Shown here in pieces: positions 1 through 12,725 of a stretch of DNA of 64,000 nucleotides. Position 1 is the stretch's first letter; each line of letters begins with the position of its first letter. The notes beneath the pieces were generated by a model. It saw only the letters and a list, made by a program, of their open reading frames with translations. It was not told the DNA's origin and ran no database searches. The position numbers were made by a program, and so were the translations under genes. The DNA comes from Prinia subflava (lineage: Eukaryota > Chordata > Aves > Passeriformes > Cisticolidae). The stretch lies in contig NC_086248.1 of assembly GCF_021018805.1 (NCBI RefSeq), forward strand, positions 21,584,922-21,648,921, read 5' to 3'.

Positions 1-40
<40 letters not shown>

Positions 41-56
41 CCTTTTTTTTTTTTTT
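1..56. repeat. Poly(T) tract
   Basis: The window opens with a T homopolymer interrupted only by CC at 41-42. It could be the poly(A) tail of a minus-strand retrotransposed copy lying to the right, or a simple repeat; no retrocopy was recognised beside it. Confidence 0.85.
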
Positions 57-1059
57 AACTTCAGACTCTCTAGAATTCCTACAGTTTGAGAATCAGTCCA
101 TTTTATGCCTCTGAATTATACAGCCCCAGAGGGGCAATTATCTGTAAGATGTACAAGGTTATCCACATTGCAATTCTTCTCCATTCTGCTCGGGGTTTTT
201 TGTTTCTATTTTCTGTGGGGGTGTCTCTGAGGAAAAAGATGATACAAGCCAGGGTAATTCAAAATGCTGTTCACAAAACAACACTGACACACAAAGGGGA
301 AACCAAAGAATTATAACCTTGAAACTATATTTCATATTTATAGTGAAAATATACCTCCTCTTTGAATAAACCTTAACTGATGCGGATAAAAAAATGAACG
401 TATTTTTCACTCGGATGCACATATTTTACAAAAGAAAAATTAAATATCTGCATTGCATCATAGCAGAAAGGAAGTGTGAAGGTCAAAGGGCAATTATTTT
501 GAATGGTGACCTTGCTTGCTGAATTTCACTTTCCAGACCAACAGATGATAAATCACACATCATTAAAAAAAAAAAAATTAAAAACCTCATAAAATGAATG
601 TTTTAAGAGGAAAGAAGCTCAAATGACATGAACTGTGGGACTGAGCCCCACAAAATAACCTTTACAAGATCTAGTATCTGTTCTGCTGCCATAAAGTCTA
701 ATCATTTTCATCAACATATAATAGTCCAGTAATGATTTTCACCATAGTAACTATAGAAGTATTTCAGAACTTAAGAAAACATACTATAATATGATGTTTG
801 TTCATTGTTGTTCACATTTATTTTAATATTTTATACTGGAGTGAATAATGGGAGAATATTAGCCCCACAGCATTCTCCAAAGTAGGGTTTTATACGAGTC
901 ACTGTATTAGGACAAACACCCCTCTACCCAGACTGAGACGTTGTGAAAGGCAACATCATTGTAATTCTACCAAAATGTCATGATATCTAGAAGTGAAAGG
1001 GGAAGAGGACAGTGTGTACATAGGTCTGTCTAAGCAATTAATATCTCTTTTATATTTTT
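57..1059. other. AT-rich unique DNA, no feature seen
   Basis: Only short chance open frames occur. No recognisable transposon or gene was seen. Confidence 0.6.
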
Positions 1060-1890
1060 ATAGGAAATCTTTGTCAGCATCGGGGACAGTGGAATCAAGT
1101 GCACCCTCAGAAAGTTCGCTGATGATGCTGAGTTTTGTGGTGCAATTGACACCACTGGAAGGAAGGAATGTCATCCAGAGAGACCATGACAGCCTCGAGA
1201 AGAGGACCTGTGTGAACCTCATGAAGTTCAACAAGGCCAGTTGCCAGGTCCTGCACCTGAATCAGGGCAATCCCAGGGAAAAAAAATCAGGCTGGATGGA
1301 GAGTGCATTGAGAGTGGCCCAGAGGAGAAAGACTTGAGGGTGGGTGTTGGTGGACAAGAAACATAACGTGTCATGGCAGTGTATGATCAAAGCCCAGATA
1401 CACAACCAGATCCTGTGATATATTTTTAGCAGCATGGCCAGCAGGGTGAGAGAGGTGACTCTGCCCTTCTACTGTGCTCTGGTGAGACTTCACTACAAGT
1501 ATTATGTTTGGTTCTGAGGCCCTCAGCAGAAGAAATATGTGGACCTGGTGGAGCTGGTCCAGAGGAGGTCACAAAGGTGGTCAGATGGCTGGAGCACCCC
1601 TCCTATGAGGACCAGGGAAACCTGAGAGCAGTCTTCCAGTATGTTACTGGAAGGGAGTAAATTTCTATTAGGTATAAGGAAGAACTTGTTCACTATGTGA
1701 GTGGTGAGGCAGCAGAAGGGGTTGTTGAGACAAGCTGTGGATGCAACATCCCTGGAAGTATTCAAGGACAGGTTGGAGTAAACTTTAAATAAGTGGAAGG
1801 TGTACCTGTCCATGGCAAGGGACTTGGATCTATACAATCCTTAAGGTACCTTCTAGCCCAAATCACACCATGATTCTGTGAAATATAACT
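1060..1890 (+). mobile_element. CR1 LINE, 5'-truncated, 3' half of ORF2 and tail
   Basis: This is a chicken-repeat-1 non-LTR retrotransposon in the plus orientation. It begins inside the reverse-transcriptase palm domain: the catalytic FADD box is still readable at 1115-1126. It is followed by the conserved segment around LMKFNKASCQVLHL (about 1218-1260), then by decayed ORF2 C-terminus. The 3' end shows the typical CR1 tail with ATTCTGTG near 1873-1880. Stops and frameshifts break the frame, so it is a dead copy. Its 3' end faces the 3' end of the next CR1 about 230 bp away. Confidence 0.9.
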
Positions 1891-2116
1891 TCGTTTAGGT
1901 GTTTTGAGAGCTTTTTTAAAAAAATGAGAGACACAAATATGTAGAAAATTTGAAGCCATTGACATTTCATGTATACAGAGTTTTACCTAGCTCCAGAAAT
2001 GACAGTGTGTGGATAATGCAGGTAGCATCAAAGAAACACCTCTGGAAAGAAAATGTCATGAGAAACTTAGAATTACAGTTTCTTTTAAGATGGTAGGTAT
2101 AAGAAACGTCTTTTTC

Positions 2117-2985
2117 ACAGTCACAGAAGCACAGAATGAACTAGGTTGGAAAAGACCTTTGAGATCATCAAGTCCAACCTATGACTTTACTCCTTCTCAT
2201 CAAGTAAACCACAGCACTGAGTGCCATGTCCAGTCTTTTAAACATGTCCAGGGATAGTGACTCCACCACCTTCCTGGGCAGATGATTCCAGTGCAAATCA
2301 CTTTTCTAGGGAAGAATTTTTTCCTCATGTCTAACCTATACATCCCCAGGTGCAGCTTAAGACTGTGTCCTCTTGTTCTTTCAGTGATTGCCTGGGAGAA
2401 AAGGTTGACCTCCACTTGACTCCAATTTCTGTTCAGGAAGCTGTAGAGAGTGATAAGGTCATCTCTGAGTCTCCTTTTCTTCAGGCTGAGCAACCCCAGC
2501 TCCCTCAGTTGTTCCTCACAGGGTTTGTGCTCCAAGCCACTCACCAGCCTCGTTGCCTCCTCTGGATACACTCAAATGTCTCAATGTCCTTCCTGAACTG
2601 AGGGGCCAGAGCTGGACACAGCACTCAATGTCCTTCCTGAACTGAGGGGCCAGAGCTGGACACAGCACTCAATGTCCTTCTTAAACTGAGGGGCCAGAGC
2701 TGGACACAGCACTCAATGTCCTTCCTGAACTGAGGGGCCAGAGCTGGGCACAGCACTTGAGGTGTGACCACGCCAATACCGAGTGCAGGGGGAGAATGAC
2801 CTCCCTGCTCCTGCTGGACGCACCATTCCTGATCCAGGCCAGGATGCCCTTGGCCTTCTTGGCCACCAGGGCACACTGCTGGCTCAAGTTCAGCTGCTGT
2901 CACCAGAACACCCAGGTCCCTTTCTGCCTGGGCACTGTCCAGCCACACCATCCCCAGCCTGTAGCAGGGGGATGTTGTGGCAAGC
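2117..2985 (-). mobile_element. CR1 LINE, minus strand, ORF2 C-terminus and 3' end
   Basis: On the plus strand the element starts with the reverse complement of the CR1 tail (CAGAATGAACTAGGTTGGAA near 2132). It then runs through the ORF2 C-terminal region in reverse. The minus-strand frame 2571-2200 carries the conserved CR1 segments around LRELGLLSLKKRRLRDDLI and ERTRGH. The part 2771-2985 encodes the region around DLGVLV and SREVILPL. A 44-bp tandem expansion interrupts it. The copy is truncated near 2985 and is not functional. Confidence 0.9.
2582..2757. repeat. Minisatellite: four tandem 44-bp copies inside CR1
   Basis: Copies occupy 2582-2625, 2626-2669, 2670-2713 and 2714-2757. Each begins CAATGTCCTT and ends GGACACAGCACT or a one-base variant. 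Copy 3 differs by CTTAAA for CTGAAC. The unit is a piece of CR1 ORF2, and because 44 is not divisible by three each copy shifts the frame. Confidence 0.95.
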
Positions 2986-5900
2986 TTCTAAGCATTCCAG
3001 ACCCCAAGACTTGGAACATAACTATTTCTTGGAATCTGCATCATAGAAACTAAATTTGGTGGAAAAAGGAGGAATTAAATATTGTGTGATGGGAATACAA
3101 AGGGACCATGTTCACTGGTGAATGAAGTAAAAAAGCAGTGTATATAGTTGTGTAGGGTGTGTATTAAAAATGCATAAAAGCAGATGTTTTTCTGAACCTC
3201 TCTCTCTTCCTGCAGTCAGGGTCACTACCTGTGCAGAAAGGGTCACATTTAAAGTCAGCTATCCCATATGAAACAAAGGTCCTCCCAAGCATACTCTTCG
3301 AGACTGTGGGACAGTGATATTGAATCAGATCCCAAATTAACTGAAATTTGCCATGAGACAACCAGATTATCATGATACAAAAAACAGAAGCCATCTGAAA
3401 TTTGATGAATTCTACATATCTATGGATAAGGAAGGACTGAAAGTACAGGCACCAGTAGCCACAATGTAAATGGACACTTTATCATAGTACTTTCATCTAG
3501 GAGAAAGTGAAGGCTGTTCTACCTCAAAGACAGTCTGATATAAAATACAGTCACCATGGACTAGGTCATTGTCCATAGGTCTGTCTTAGAATTTAAATAA
3601 ACATAGATTCATCCTGTCTCTTAGCTGGATCTTAAATTGGCACTGAAGAATCCCCACATTTTTTTTGACTTTGAAAATAGCAGCAAGGGGTGTAGGTGAT
3701 GTGAATAAAAAGGCTAAATGTTCAGCTGCAAAATAAATTGACGTATTCACCCTGCATTGATTCCTTTTTGATCAGCTGGGAGGTGATTTTCTGGAACTGT
3801 GCAATAGGTCTGGTAAGTGCACCTTCTCCCAGGTCTGTTCATATCAGTGAAGAACATGGTGCATCAGCAAAGCCTCTTAGCATGGCTACAAGGCACACAA
3901 GGTTGAAGAGCTGTAATGGGTTGGATCTTATTCCATTGCTGCAATCCTGCTGATATAACATATTCTCAACAATCACAAGGCATTAGCAGAATGATTACTG
4001 TTTTATAAATGTCCTGAATGGAAAAATAAAGTAATGAAAACGCTCAAAAGACAGAGCATTATGGTAGTATAAAAAATACTTGGAGAAGATTTAAACAGCA
4101 GTTTATTCCATGTCTGAAGTAGGTATGTGTCACAAACACAGTGGTTAATATCATATTTCACAATAGCTGGCCCTGAAACAGTTGATGTGTTGAATAGTTT
4201 CCAGTCAAATCAAGCAGATGAAGCTAAACTGCAAGAGCATATTACAGAAATTAGAACATTACTGCACTACTTTTGAAAATGAAATGCACATAAAAGAAAT
4301 ATTTTTTATCAGAGAATACAGGAGGAGATGATATCAAAGTGTTTGTGACTGATCGAAAGCTGAAGAGCAACAAGGGAATGAGGAGAGGGGTGGAGAGAGG
4401 AAAGGACACAGCTTGAATTTCTGATAAGAGTTTAAATTGCATCAGAGATGAGAGAGGGGGTGAAAGTCAAGAGAATAAGAAAATTGACAGTGAAAGATAC
4501 TCAAAGGTGAAAATATGAAAATATACTGGATCTTGTTAGACAAGGAAATCAAGTCCAGGCTGAAATTCTCTATTTACAATAAATGCTTGAAAAATATCAT
4601 AAATTAAAATATTTGGCAGGTTTTAGCAATATTTTAACAAATATATTAGGCAGCAAATGAAGAAAATATTCAATATGCATTTATATACTCAACCTCATTT
4701 TTTATTTAATAAAAATTAAACTTCTCTTTTTTCTTACTAAAATAACTTTCTTTGATTGTTCAGAGATATGCAATGATGTTTACATTTTTTTTATATTATA
4801 CTAAAACTTCTTTTCATTAGATGTCTTCCAAAATAGAAGATTAGAAAATTATTATTAAGAAAACAACCACTGAGGAACTAGTTCTATATGAATAAATTTT
4901 ATTTTTAATTATTAAAGACAATCATCTTGCATGAGGGAAGATTAACCATTTTTTAATCTCATTAAAATCAGTGAGAACTCATTTCTTAAATGAAATTGGA
5001 GCAAATTTGAAACTCTAGTCTTGTATTAAGTGAAACTTTTACTGGACTGTTCAGGAAGTAATTTGCAGTGAATTTATATTGTGTTATTGGAAGTTAGCCA
5101 TCTAAATAATTTGGAATAATACATAAGTCAAAAGTGTTTGTAACTTATTACTTAGGTAAAACCAAGAATGCGATCCATAGACTCTAGAAAATATGATATA
5201 GAAAATCCTATGTTGGTGTACTTGACTTGAGAAAGGAAACTCAAGTGGTTTTGAAATCCTGTGTTTCAGTACAAAACTAATAAGAACCTGGGGAAATATT
5301 TAATATATAAAAATTACATAAATGTTAACAAGAAGCCAGTCAATGCTTCACTAAATAGCTTGGTTGAGTTATTAATGGATGGGTAGTAGGTCCCTGAGAA
5401 CTATTACACAGGGGAATTTCAAATTCTTACAAGATGTCTGTAATGAGTTAAGATATTTTTTGTATTGTTTTAATTTTTTCATATAATAGTGCTATTGAAT
5501 GTTGGATTTTTAAAACATGCTCAGAAAGGCAATCTGCATCTCAAGTGAAACCTATATCTAATGGTTAAAGATCATGAAATCACTATCTAAATACAATTAT
5601 TTTCCTCAATACCACAGCTGAGATGAATCAATAAATGAATATTTCATGAGTTCAAAACTGCCTCAAATATGAGGATGATACTTGCCTAATTTGGTATTAC
5701 AGCCTTTAATTTTTGTTTATATGGCCAAAAAAGAAAGCTAGACACTTCAGGGTTTGGAAACCTAATTGCTGTGAGACTTGTGTATCTTCAGGGTAACTCA
5801 CACACCTCTTAATGATATAAACCCTTACACGGGATTTTGATTTAAATTTATATGCAAGTCTACCCATAGACCTATTTTGAGAATGTATGAAGAAAATAAT

Positions 5901-8130
5901 CAGATATTAAAATGGGAAAGAAAGAGTTACTAAGCAGCCCTTCTAGATGTTTTCTAACCTTGAAATTAGTTTTTAAAGTGTCTGTCAGTCCCACAGCCAT
6001 CCAGCAAACGGGTCTGTGCCAAACTCCATTCTGAGTCCTAGACCAAAAAACAAATCTTGAAGATGAAAAACAGAGCTGTGGATCAGAAATGTCCTATGCC
6101 TGGAACTTCTTTACCCTCATTTGTATGCATTTTCTCTCATGTCTGGGCCTTTAAGCTCATGCACTATGAATGGAGCTGAGCTTCACTGCTTGGTTCTGCA
6201 ACTGGAAGTTTGAGTTGGAGGACTACAGTAAAAATATTTAAATGCTAAATTTAGAAGACACTTTACTGTGCCAGGCTACAGGATAAGAAAGGAATGGGCA
6301 AATGTGATTTCATAAGGGGAAGTAGACCAGAGAAAAAACTAAAATAGTCTGTGAAAATAAAAAATCTCAGCACTCTTGAGTACACTGCTGATAACCCTGT
6401 AGCAGCCATATTTTCTGAGAGTAATTATATTAGGGCCAGTTCAGAATCATTGTACAGGTTTCTCTTTGTTATTATAACTATACAACACAAGTGATGATTT
6501 TCAGTAGAATGTGGACAATGCAATCTTTCTTTCTCCTTTCTTTAAAAGAAAGTTCTTTCTTTAAAATGAACTAAGAAGGTGTAAAAGATATGGTGAGAAG
6601 AAATGATTAGTTTAGTAAATATTGTGTATATAAGAATTTCTTTATAACATTCAGGAATACATTTTGCCTCATTAACATTTAGTTTCAAGACTGATTCAAT
6701 CACACAGTCACAAAGCAGTGGAAAAGTCATACAATTCAGGCATAATAGCAGGAAAGGATATGTCATTTGCTGGAGAAGAAGGAACAGGTGCATTTTAGAG
6801 GAAAAATGAATTTGTTTATATGAAGCTGTGGGCTTTTTTCTCCATCTAAATTATTTATCCCTTTTTATATATAGCTACTTCTGTCAAATTACTGCACAAA
6901 TGGTGAATGTCTTAACATAAGTCTATGTTCTCAATATAATAAAAAGGAAATTAGACAATTAATAAATTCTTCAGTTATTTCTGATGAATTTATTTCTCCT
7001 ACTATCTACATTTAGATGTGTTAAAACCATAACAAAGTGAGCTACTGTATATTACTGGAAGATGCTGTTAAAAATTTTTAAAAGAATCTCATGCTGGATT
7101 GAAGATGTTCATACATGAGAAAAATATCTTGACAGTAACAGCTGCTGAGAAGATATTTATCCTAACTGAAACCAGGACACAAGTAAATCTCATGCTGTCA
7201 AATTTTGTGATGACTAAGATACTGCATGTTGTCTTTCTCTGCAAATACTATACTGAGTTGCCGATACATGGACAGAAAAGAATAAGTTTATATTTTTCTT
7301 TGATTATCATTTGATGCTCTTTGAGTATCTTCCTACAGCCAGTCCCCAGTGCTCTCAATGGCACTTATTATCATAAACAATATAATATGAGGATTCAAGG
7401 CAAAAAATAATTTGTTTGGGGAGTAACAAACCTTCTTTTCTTGCTATTTGACGAGGTGTTCTCCAAGGCTGCAGATTAATGCAATTTTATTCAGTTTGAA
7501 TTTTATCATCAGAATATGTCTGAAATATCTCACATAGTAAGCAGATTTTTCCTAATTTCCCTGTTTTAAAATTCTGTTCTAATGAGCCTAACCATATGGA
7601 AAGAATACAATTATGTCTTCACTGTAACTTGAAGTAGTAATATAATATGCATAACAATCACAAGAATCAAGATACATTTTTGTTAGTCATCCTTTTGTGA
7701 ATACTTCATAGTTTTCAAGGAAAGCTAAGAAGAAAGAAAGACTCATTCTACTGATCAATTTCTATTTTAGAACAAATTTCATTTGAATTTGGTTGTAGAA
7801 GTACTAAAAATTTATTACATATTTCATAGCGATCAGAACTTTTTATAGTTTAGGAAGGGCAGTCCAGACAATGCTGTTTGAGAAACAGTAAAGTATGGTG
7901 GTAAGTATTCTAAAAGTGCATTTTACATACTAGATCTTAATTTAAAAAAAAAACAAAACAAACAAACAAACCAAAACAAAACAAAACCTGTAGAATGCCT
8001 ATGAGGTTTTTTTAAATTCATTTGATTAATTTACAGTTTAGGTAAAATAGACTAGTGTCTCCCAAAACAGATGAAAAAATAAAAACAAACAAAAAAACCT
8101 AAACAAAATCTTCTTGACCCTGGTAATCTT
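2986..8130. other. AT-rich unique DNA, no gene recognised
   Basis: About 5 kb of AT-rich DNA with only short chance open frames. A CAAA-type simple repeat lies at 7946-7987 and another A/C-rich run at 8070-8105. I saw no transposon with a recognisable end. Confidence 0.55.
7946..7987. repeat. (CAAA)n-like simple repeat
   Basis: An A-rich run with repeated CAAA, CAAAA and CCAAAA units. Confidence 0.85.
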
Positions 8131-8622
8131 CATAGAATTATAAAATCATAGAATAGTTTGGGTTGGAAGGCACCCTTGAAGGTCCTCTAGTTCACTTCCC
8201 TCTGCAATGAACAGGGAGATCTTGGACATGATGAGGTTGCTCAGAGCCCCATTCAAGCTGATCTTGAACCTTTCTAGAAGTGGGGCAATCACCACCTCTC
8301 TGAGAAAGCCATTCCAATGCTTCTCCACATTCATCATTAAAAATTTCTTATATCTAGTCTGAGTCTTCCATCTTTTGATTAAAAACCATTACCACTTGCC
8401 CTATTTCTAGAGGTCCTACTAAAAAATCTGTCCCCATCTTTCTCATAATTCCCCTTTAAGTATTGAGAGGTTGCAGCAAAATCTTCCTGGAGCCTTCTCT
8501 TCTTCAGGCTGAGCAACGACAACGCCCACAGTCCATCTTCACAGGAGTGGTGGTCCATCCTTCTAATACTTTTGTGGCCCTTTTGACCTGCTGCAACAGG
8601 TCAAGGTCCTCCATGTACTAAG
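8131..8622 (-). mobile_element. CR1 LINE fragment, minus strand
   Basis: The reversed CR1 tail (CATAGAAT ... GGGTTGGAAGG near 8131-8170) is followed by the 3' UTR and the ORF2 C-terminal region in reverse. The CTTCTCTTCTTCAGGCTGAG-like segment near 8494 and the CAAGGTCCTCCATGTACTAAGG end are both typical of CR1. The copy is degenerate. Confidence 0.88.
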
Positions 8623-9280
8623 GATTTCAGAGCTTATTCCATTTAATCATAGCTGAAGAGGTCACCATGAGACATTTAACACGAGTTTCTTCAGCACATC
8701 TTTTTTGATTCCTCAGTCTTATTATCTTAATCACCAACAGTTTTCTTAAAAGAAGCAATTTTAAGGGATAGATGTAGATACTGGATGTGGAATGGTGTCT
8801 TTTGTTTGAATTGTTCGTATTTAGCATTCAAAACAAAAAGATAAGGAAGAGTGCAGCATAAACTTTAAGGAATTAAATAGGAAAGATCTTTCATTTTTTA
8901 TGAAGTAAAGATAGAGCTATTGAAAAACTTCACTGATTAACCAATTTCTTAAAATTAAATTAGACCTTTCTAACTTTTTATTTTGTTCACAAAGAAATGA
9001 GGGATTCTAGATATTTGTGATGCAAGTACTCTCACCATCTTCATATTCAGGATAGTACTTTAATATTCTTTAATTGACAGGAATCACTCCATAGTTTATA
9101 CAAATCACATTTTTTATTAATATTGATTTAACAAATTAATTGTTTGTGTTGATAAGTCTAAACACAAAATGGCTGTGGTGTACAATGCCCATTTCTGTCA
9201 CTTAGTGTATTCACTATACTGAGGAAGAACTTTCAGATAAAGAGAGTTAGTATATCAGAAAGAAATATGACAAGATCCAA
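8623..9280. other. AT-rich unique DNA, no feature seen
   Basis: No gene, RNA or transposon recognised. Confidence 0.55.
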
Positions 9281-9863
9281 TGATGGGAGCTGGAGTGTCG
9301 TTATGTATAATTTTGTCTTTTAATCCTTATGGTTTGTTCCTTTCCCCCACCCTGGGTTGGTGGTTTAGCCTGAGTTGTATCCACCCATTCGGCCGTCAGT
9401 CTTCCCTGGCACCTACCCCTTATTCCCAAATGTTCTCTGTCAATCTTCCCTTGTACCAGCCCCTGCCTGGAACACCCCTTGGGGAATCCCCTGTTTTCTT
9501 GGAGGCTCCATTGGCCTGTTTATATTAATCTCCCATTATCCTCCCCATTGGTTTGTGTTCTGTAAACCCCACCTTGTGTCTCCCCCAGTCTTCTCCCTAT
9601 TGGCCCCTTGACCCTAAATTCCACCCTCATTCTGCTCCTTACAACGCAATGTCCTGCCTTTGTTCTCTGGTCCTCGCCGCTGCTCTTTGAGCTGTGTGAC
9701 CTGACTAAAGGGTTTCTCAGAGCTATGTGACATTAATAAAGGGTTTCTGGGACTTGCATGCGAGGCCCATTTCGCTCCTTCCTACACTGGTCCTGTGGCG
9801 GCTGCTTGGGACTCTGGGGACCCCTCTGGGGGTTGTGTCGCGCCCCTGCCAAGTGCCACATCA
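9281..9863 (+). mobile_element. Solo LTR of an endogenous retrovirus (LTR-D)
   Basis: A C/T-rich block that contrasts sharply with the AT-rich flanks. It can be bounded as TGATGG...CATCA with a short inverted repeat, though other ends (about 9296 and 9880) are possible and no convincing target-site duplication is seen. A canonical AATAAA at 9735-9740 followed by a GC-rich U5-like stretch fixes the orientation as plus. The poly(A) segment is duplicated: 31-bp units at 9689-9719 and 9720-9750. No internal retroviral sequence adjoins it. The family is not identified. Confidence 0.65.
9689..9750 (+). repeat. 31-bp tandem duplication over the LTR poly(A) signal
   Basis: Two adjacent 31-bp units share 25 of 31 bases. 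The first holds ACTAAA (9704-9709) and the second AATAAA (9735-9740) at the same place in the unit. Confidence 0.85.
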
Positions 9864-10900
9864 CCAGGCACGAGATGACACCAGAGCATGGTGCTTTCCA
9901 GCAAGAAAAGATGTTCTTTAGAAACAGTACTGGAGCAATCCATTACTGAAACCATGACAGGAACATTTAATATAGGTGTGTGTGTGGTCATAGATGAGCT
10001 AAGGTCTATGTACAGAGCCTAGAAAGATTATTCAGAAGGCAGTATCTGCTAGCAATAAGAAGCTGATTGCAAATTCTTAAATAGCTTATAATTGTCATTT
10101 TTTGCAAAAGCCTGTCTATCACAGTGGTAAAGCTGGTCTTTATATTGTTCTCTTGGACTTTTCAGAAAACATAAAAATTGGGTAATTTAAACCAGACAAA
10201 TGAAATCTAGAAAAAGAATAAATAAATGAAATAAATTGGAACAAATTAAAATAATGCAGACAAAACTGTTCTAAGTCCTCTGTGTAGGAAAATTCGAATA
10301 TATGAGATGGAGAGGTAGTTTAGAAGCTAAGTGGATAGTAAATATGAAAGGAAACAAATGGTGCTGGCAAAGCAAGTTATCATTTAGCAGTCTGTGTACC
10401 TTTGTGTATGAGGAGCATGTACGCACCAGGAGAATTTGACTAGCATATTTAAAAATTTCCATCTAATGAAGTGTGCAACATGAGAAGGAATTGTATGTTA
10501 GGAGTATCCATCTTTTTTAGCTCCTATGTATTTTCCCAGGTTTATATATCTTCAAATGCATCCTCCCATCCTGTATATTAGCTGGAGATGTGTTTGACTG
10601 GGAGCCTAGCACAACAAATGCAGCTGTTCTAAGTAACTCTGACCTGTGCAACAGGCCATAACCAGTACAAAAAAAAAACCCAACAAAACCAATCAATAAA
10701 ATGAACAACAACAACAACAAACAAACAAACAAACAAACCCCAAACACCTCCCCCATAAAATAAAAGCAGATTCCAGCACCTTAAATTGATTAATATAATA
10801 ATAATATGAGGTACCTCCCAAACAATCTCTAGTTTTATAGCAAAATCATAGCTTACATGTGGCAGTGTGTTAATTTAATCAGTTATGCTTTCTATAATTT
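9864..10900. other. AT-rich DNA between two LTRs
   Basis: Contains a CAA/CAAA simple repeat at 10705-10738 and no recognised gene. Nothing here looks like gag, pol or env, so the flanking LTRs are not the two ends of one provirus; they are also different in sequence. Confidence 0.6.
10705..10738. repeat. (CAA)n/(CAAA)n simple repeat
   Basis: Tandem CAA units pass into CAAA units. Confidence 0.9.
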
Positions 10901-11412
10901 TGTACTGGTTGGGTTCTCTGTACCCCACCCCTCGATTGTTCCTTTGTTTAACTCACATGACTCCAGCACCTGCCATGCGACACACGGTTAGCTGCCTGTC
11001 ATTTCTCCCGCCTTTGTAAATCCCTCCTATTTTCTCCTGATTGGTCCAAGTGATGTTCTATTACACCTGTATCCCCTGGCAACCTGCCCCGGTTGGCTGG
11101 CAGTGGCTGGCCACCCCCTTTGCCCCCCCTCCGAATCCTTCATACAAAAACTCCCCGCACCCCTCTCCCCCCGAGCAGTTTCGGGCTGAGGAGGTGTTTG
11201 CAATAAACCCTCTGTTCATCTGAAATTGTTTCCTCCTTTCTTCCCACTGCCGTCGAATCTCCATCGCTCGCATAAGCCTCTGCCAGGCAAAGAACCCACG
11301 GGAGTCAGTACTGCTTGTGAGCCTGCAGACTGACCCCCTACCACTCTGTCGCTGTGTCTGGGCCAGCGGTGACAGAGCCCGTTGGCTCTCTGTGAGCACA
11401 CCGACACTTACA
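10901..11412 (+). mobile_element. Solo LTR of an endogenous retrovirus (LTR-E)
   Basis: A GC-richer block starting TGTACTGGTT and ending CGACACTTACA, so the ends read TGTA...TACA. A TATA-like CATACAAAAA near 11141 and an AATAAA near 11202 give plus orientation, with a U5-like GC-rich tail from about 11245. A clear target-site duplication is not seen (AATTT against ATTAT). Overlapping open frames on both strands within it are composition effects. The family is not identified; the layout is typical of avian class II or III LTRs. Confidence 0.7.
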
Positions 11413-12508
11413 ATTATCCTTTCCTATCAAACTGATGGCCTCTTCCTTCATGTGTCATTTGTTCCTCTGAGGTACAAATAGTGAACAAATGCAGTGAAAG
11501 TCTACAATATTGCTCTTTATGGCCAGTTAAGACATTATCACTGCAACTGTAAAATGGCCAGCTGTCTTAGCTGCTGTTGCAAACCAATTTCTGAGATTTC
11601 TTTTCTTTTTAGACCTAGTGAAACATCCATTTTTCCTGAGATTATTCATTCTTTGCCAGAAGATACAGTTTATTCAAAGACACAAGAACATATTTTAAAA
11701 ATATATTGTTGTTACACAAATGTTCCAATTTTGAAGTACAAGATTACTTTGTTTATCTGTAAAATCACCTCCATAGCAACTTTTAAAAAATATCTCTTGT
11801 TTCAAATTAAAATGAAAGTGGAGGTAAGCACTAATAATATATATTAATCCATTATGTAATGATGGTGACAAAGAAAATCAAGTCCGCATCTAAATTTTGG
11901 AGAACAATGAAAGTTAAGGTTTAAATGTAAATTGTTCTACCACTAGAAAAGTATGGAAGATGAATTTGCTGATTAAGCTGAGGAAACCATTCAAGCATCA
12001 ATTCTTCGTTATAGAGAATAGGAAGGAATAATATATGCTTAATTGAGCAGTCTAGACCTTGGTTAATTTTCAAAGTCATTTGTTGCTTCTCCAAATCAGG
12101 CAAGTGCTCACCCTGCCAAGAACATTACTTAGATGAAAAGCAGTCAAGGCTTGTGAATCATCTTTTTCTCACCAGGGTTTCTATCATCTCTCAGAAGGTA
12201 ATGCACCTTTTTGTGGACCTGATAGGAGCTTGTGTTCTTCAGAGGGATTATAAATATGGGATCAAATTCAGCTTCAGCATAAATATGGTATAGCATCAGA
12301 AAACAAATGAAAAATTATCTGTGTATCAAATACTATTGTAATTGACATAGTAAAACAATAAAGTGATAACTGATGATACACATGATAGAATAATTGATTA
12401 AATAGAAACTCACAAAATACTTAGTTCTTAGCTCTTTAAATATAAAACAATTATTTGAATTAATTTTTCTTGGAACAGATAGATGACATAAAATTTGCAT
12501 TAATAAAC
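11413..12508. other. AT-rich unique DNA, no gene recognised
   Basis: The plus-strand open frame 11494-11847 (117 codons) begins 80 bp after the LTR. It has no recognisable family features and is probably chance. Confidence 0.5.
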
Positions 12509-12725
12509 CATAGAATCATAGAATATGCTGAGCTGAAATGATCATTGAGTCCAACTCCTGGCCCTGCACAGGACAACCCAAGAATCACACCATGTGTCTG
12601 AGAGCATTGTCCAAACGTTTCTTGAACTCTGTCAGGCTTGAGGGTGTGAGTGCTTTCCTGGGGACCCTGTTCCAGAGCCAGCCACCCTCTGTGTGAAGAA
12701 TCTTTTCCTGTTCAGCTGTTGTCCA
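12509..12725 (-). mobile_element. CR1 LINE 3'-end fragment, minus strand
   Basis: It starts with the reversed tail CCATAGAATCATAGAATATG. The following GGCCCTGCACAGGACAACCC marks a CR1 subfamily different from the other copies in this window. Only 3' UTR and the end of ORF2 are present. Confidence 0.85.

Noticed and set aside
9281..11412. LTR-D and LTR-E as the two ends of one provirus
   Set aside because: Their sequences differ and nothing between them resembles retroviral genes.
11494..11847. 117-codon plus-strand open frame just after LTR-E
   Set aside because: No retroviral motif; likely chance in DNA with few in-frame stops.
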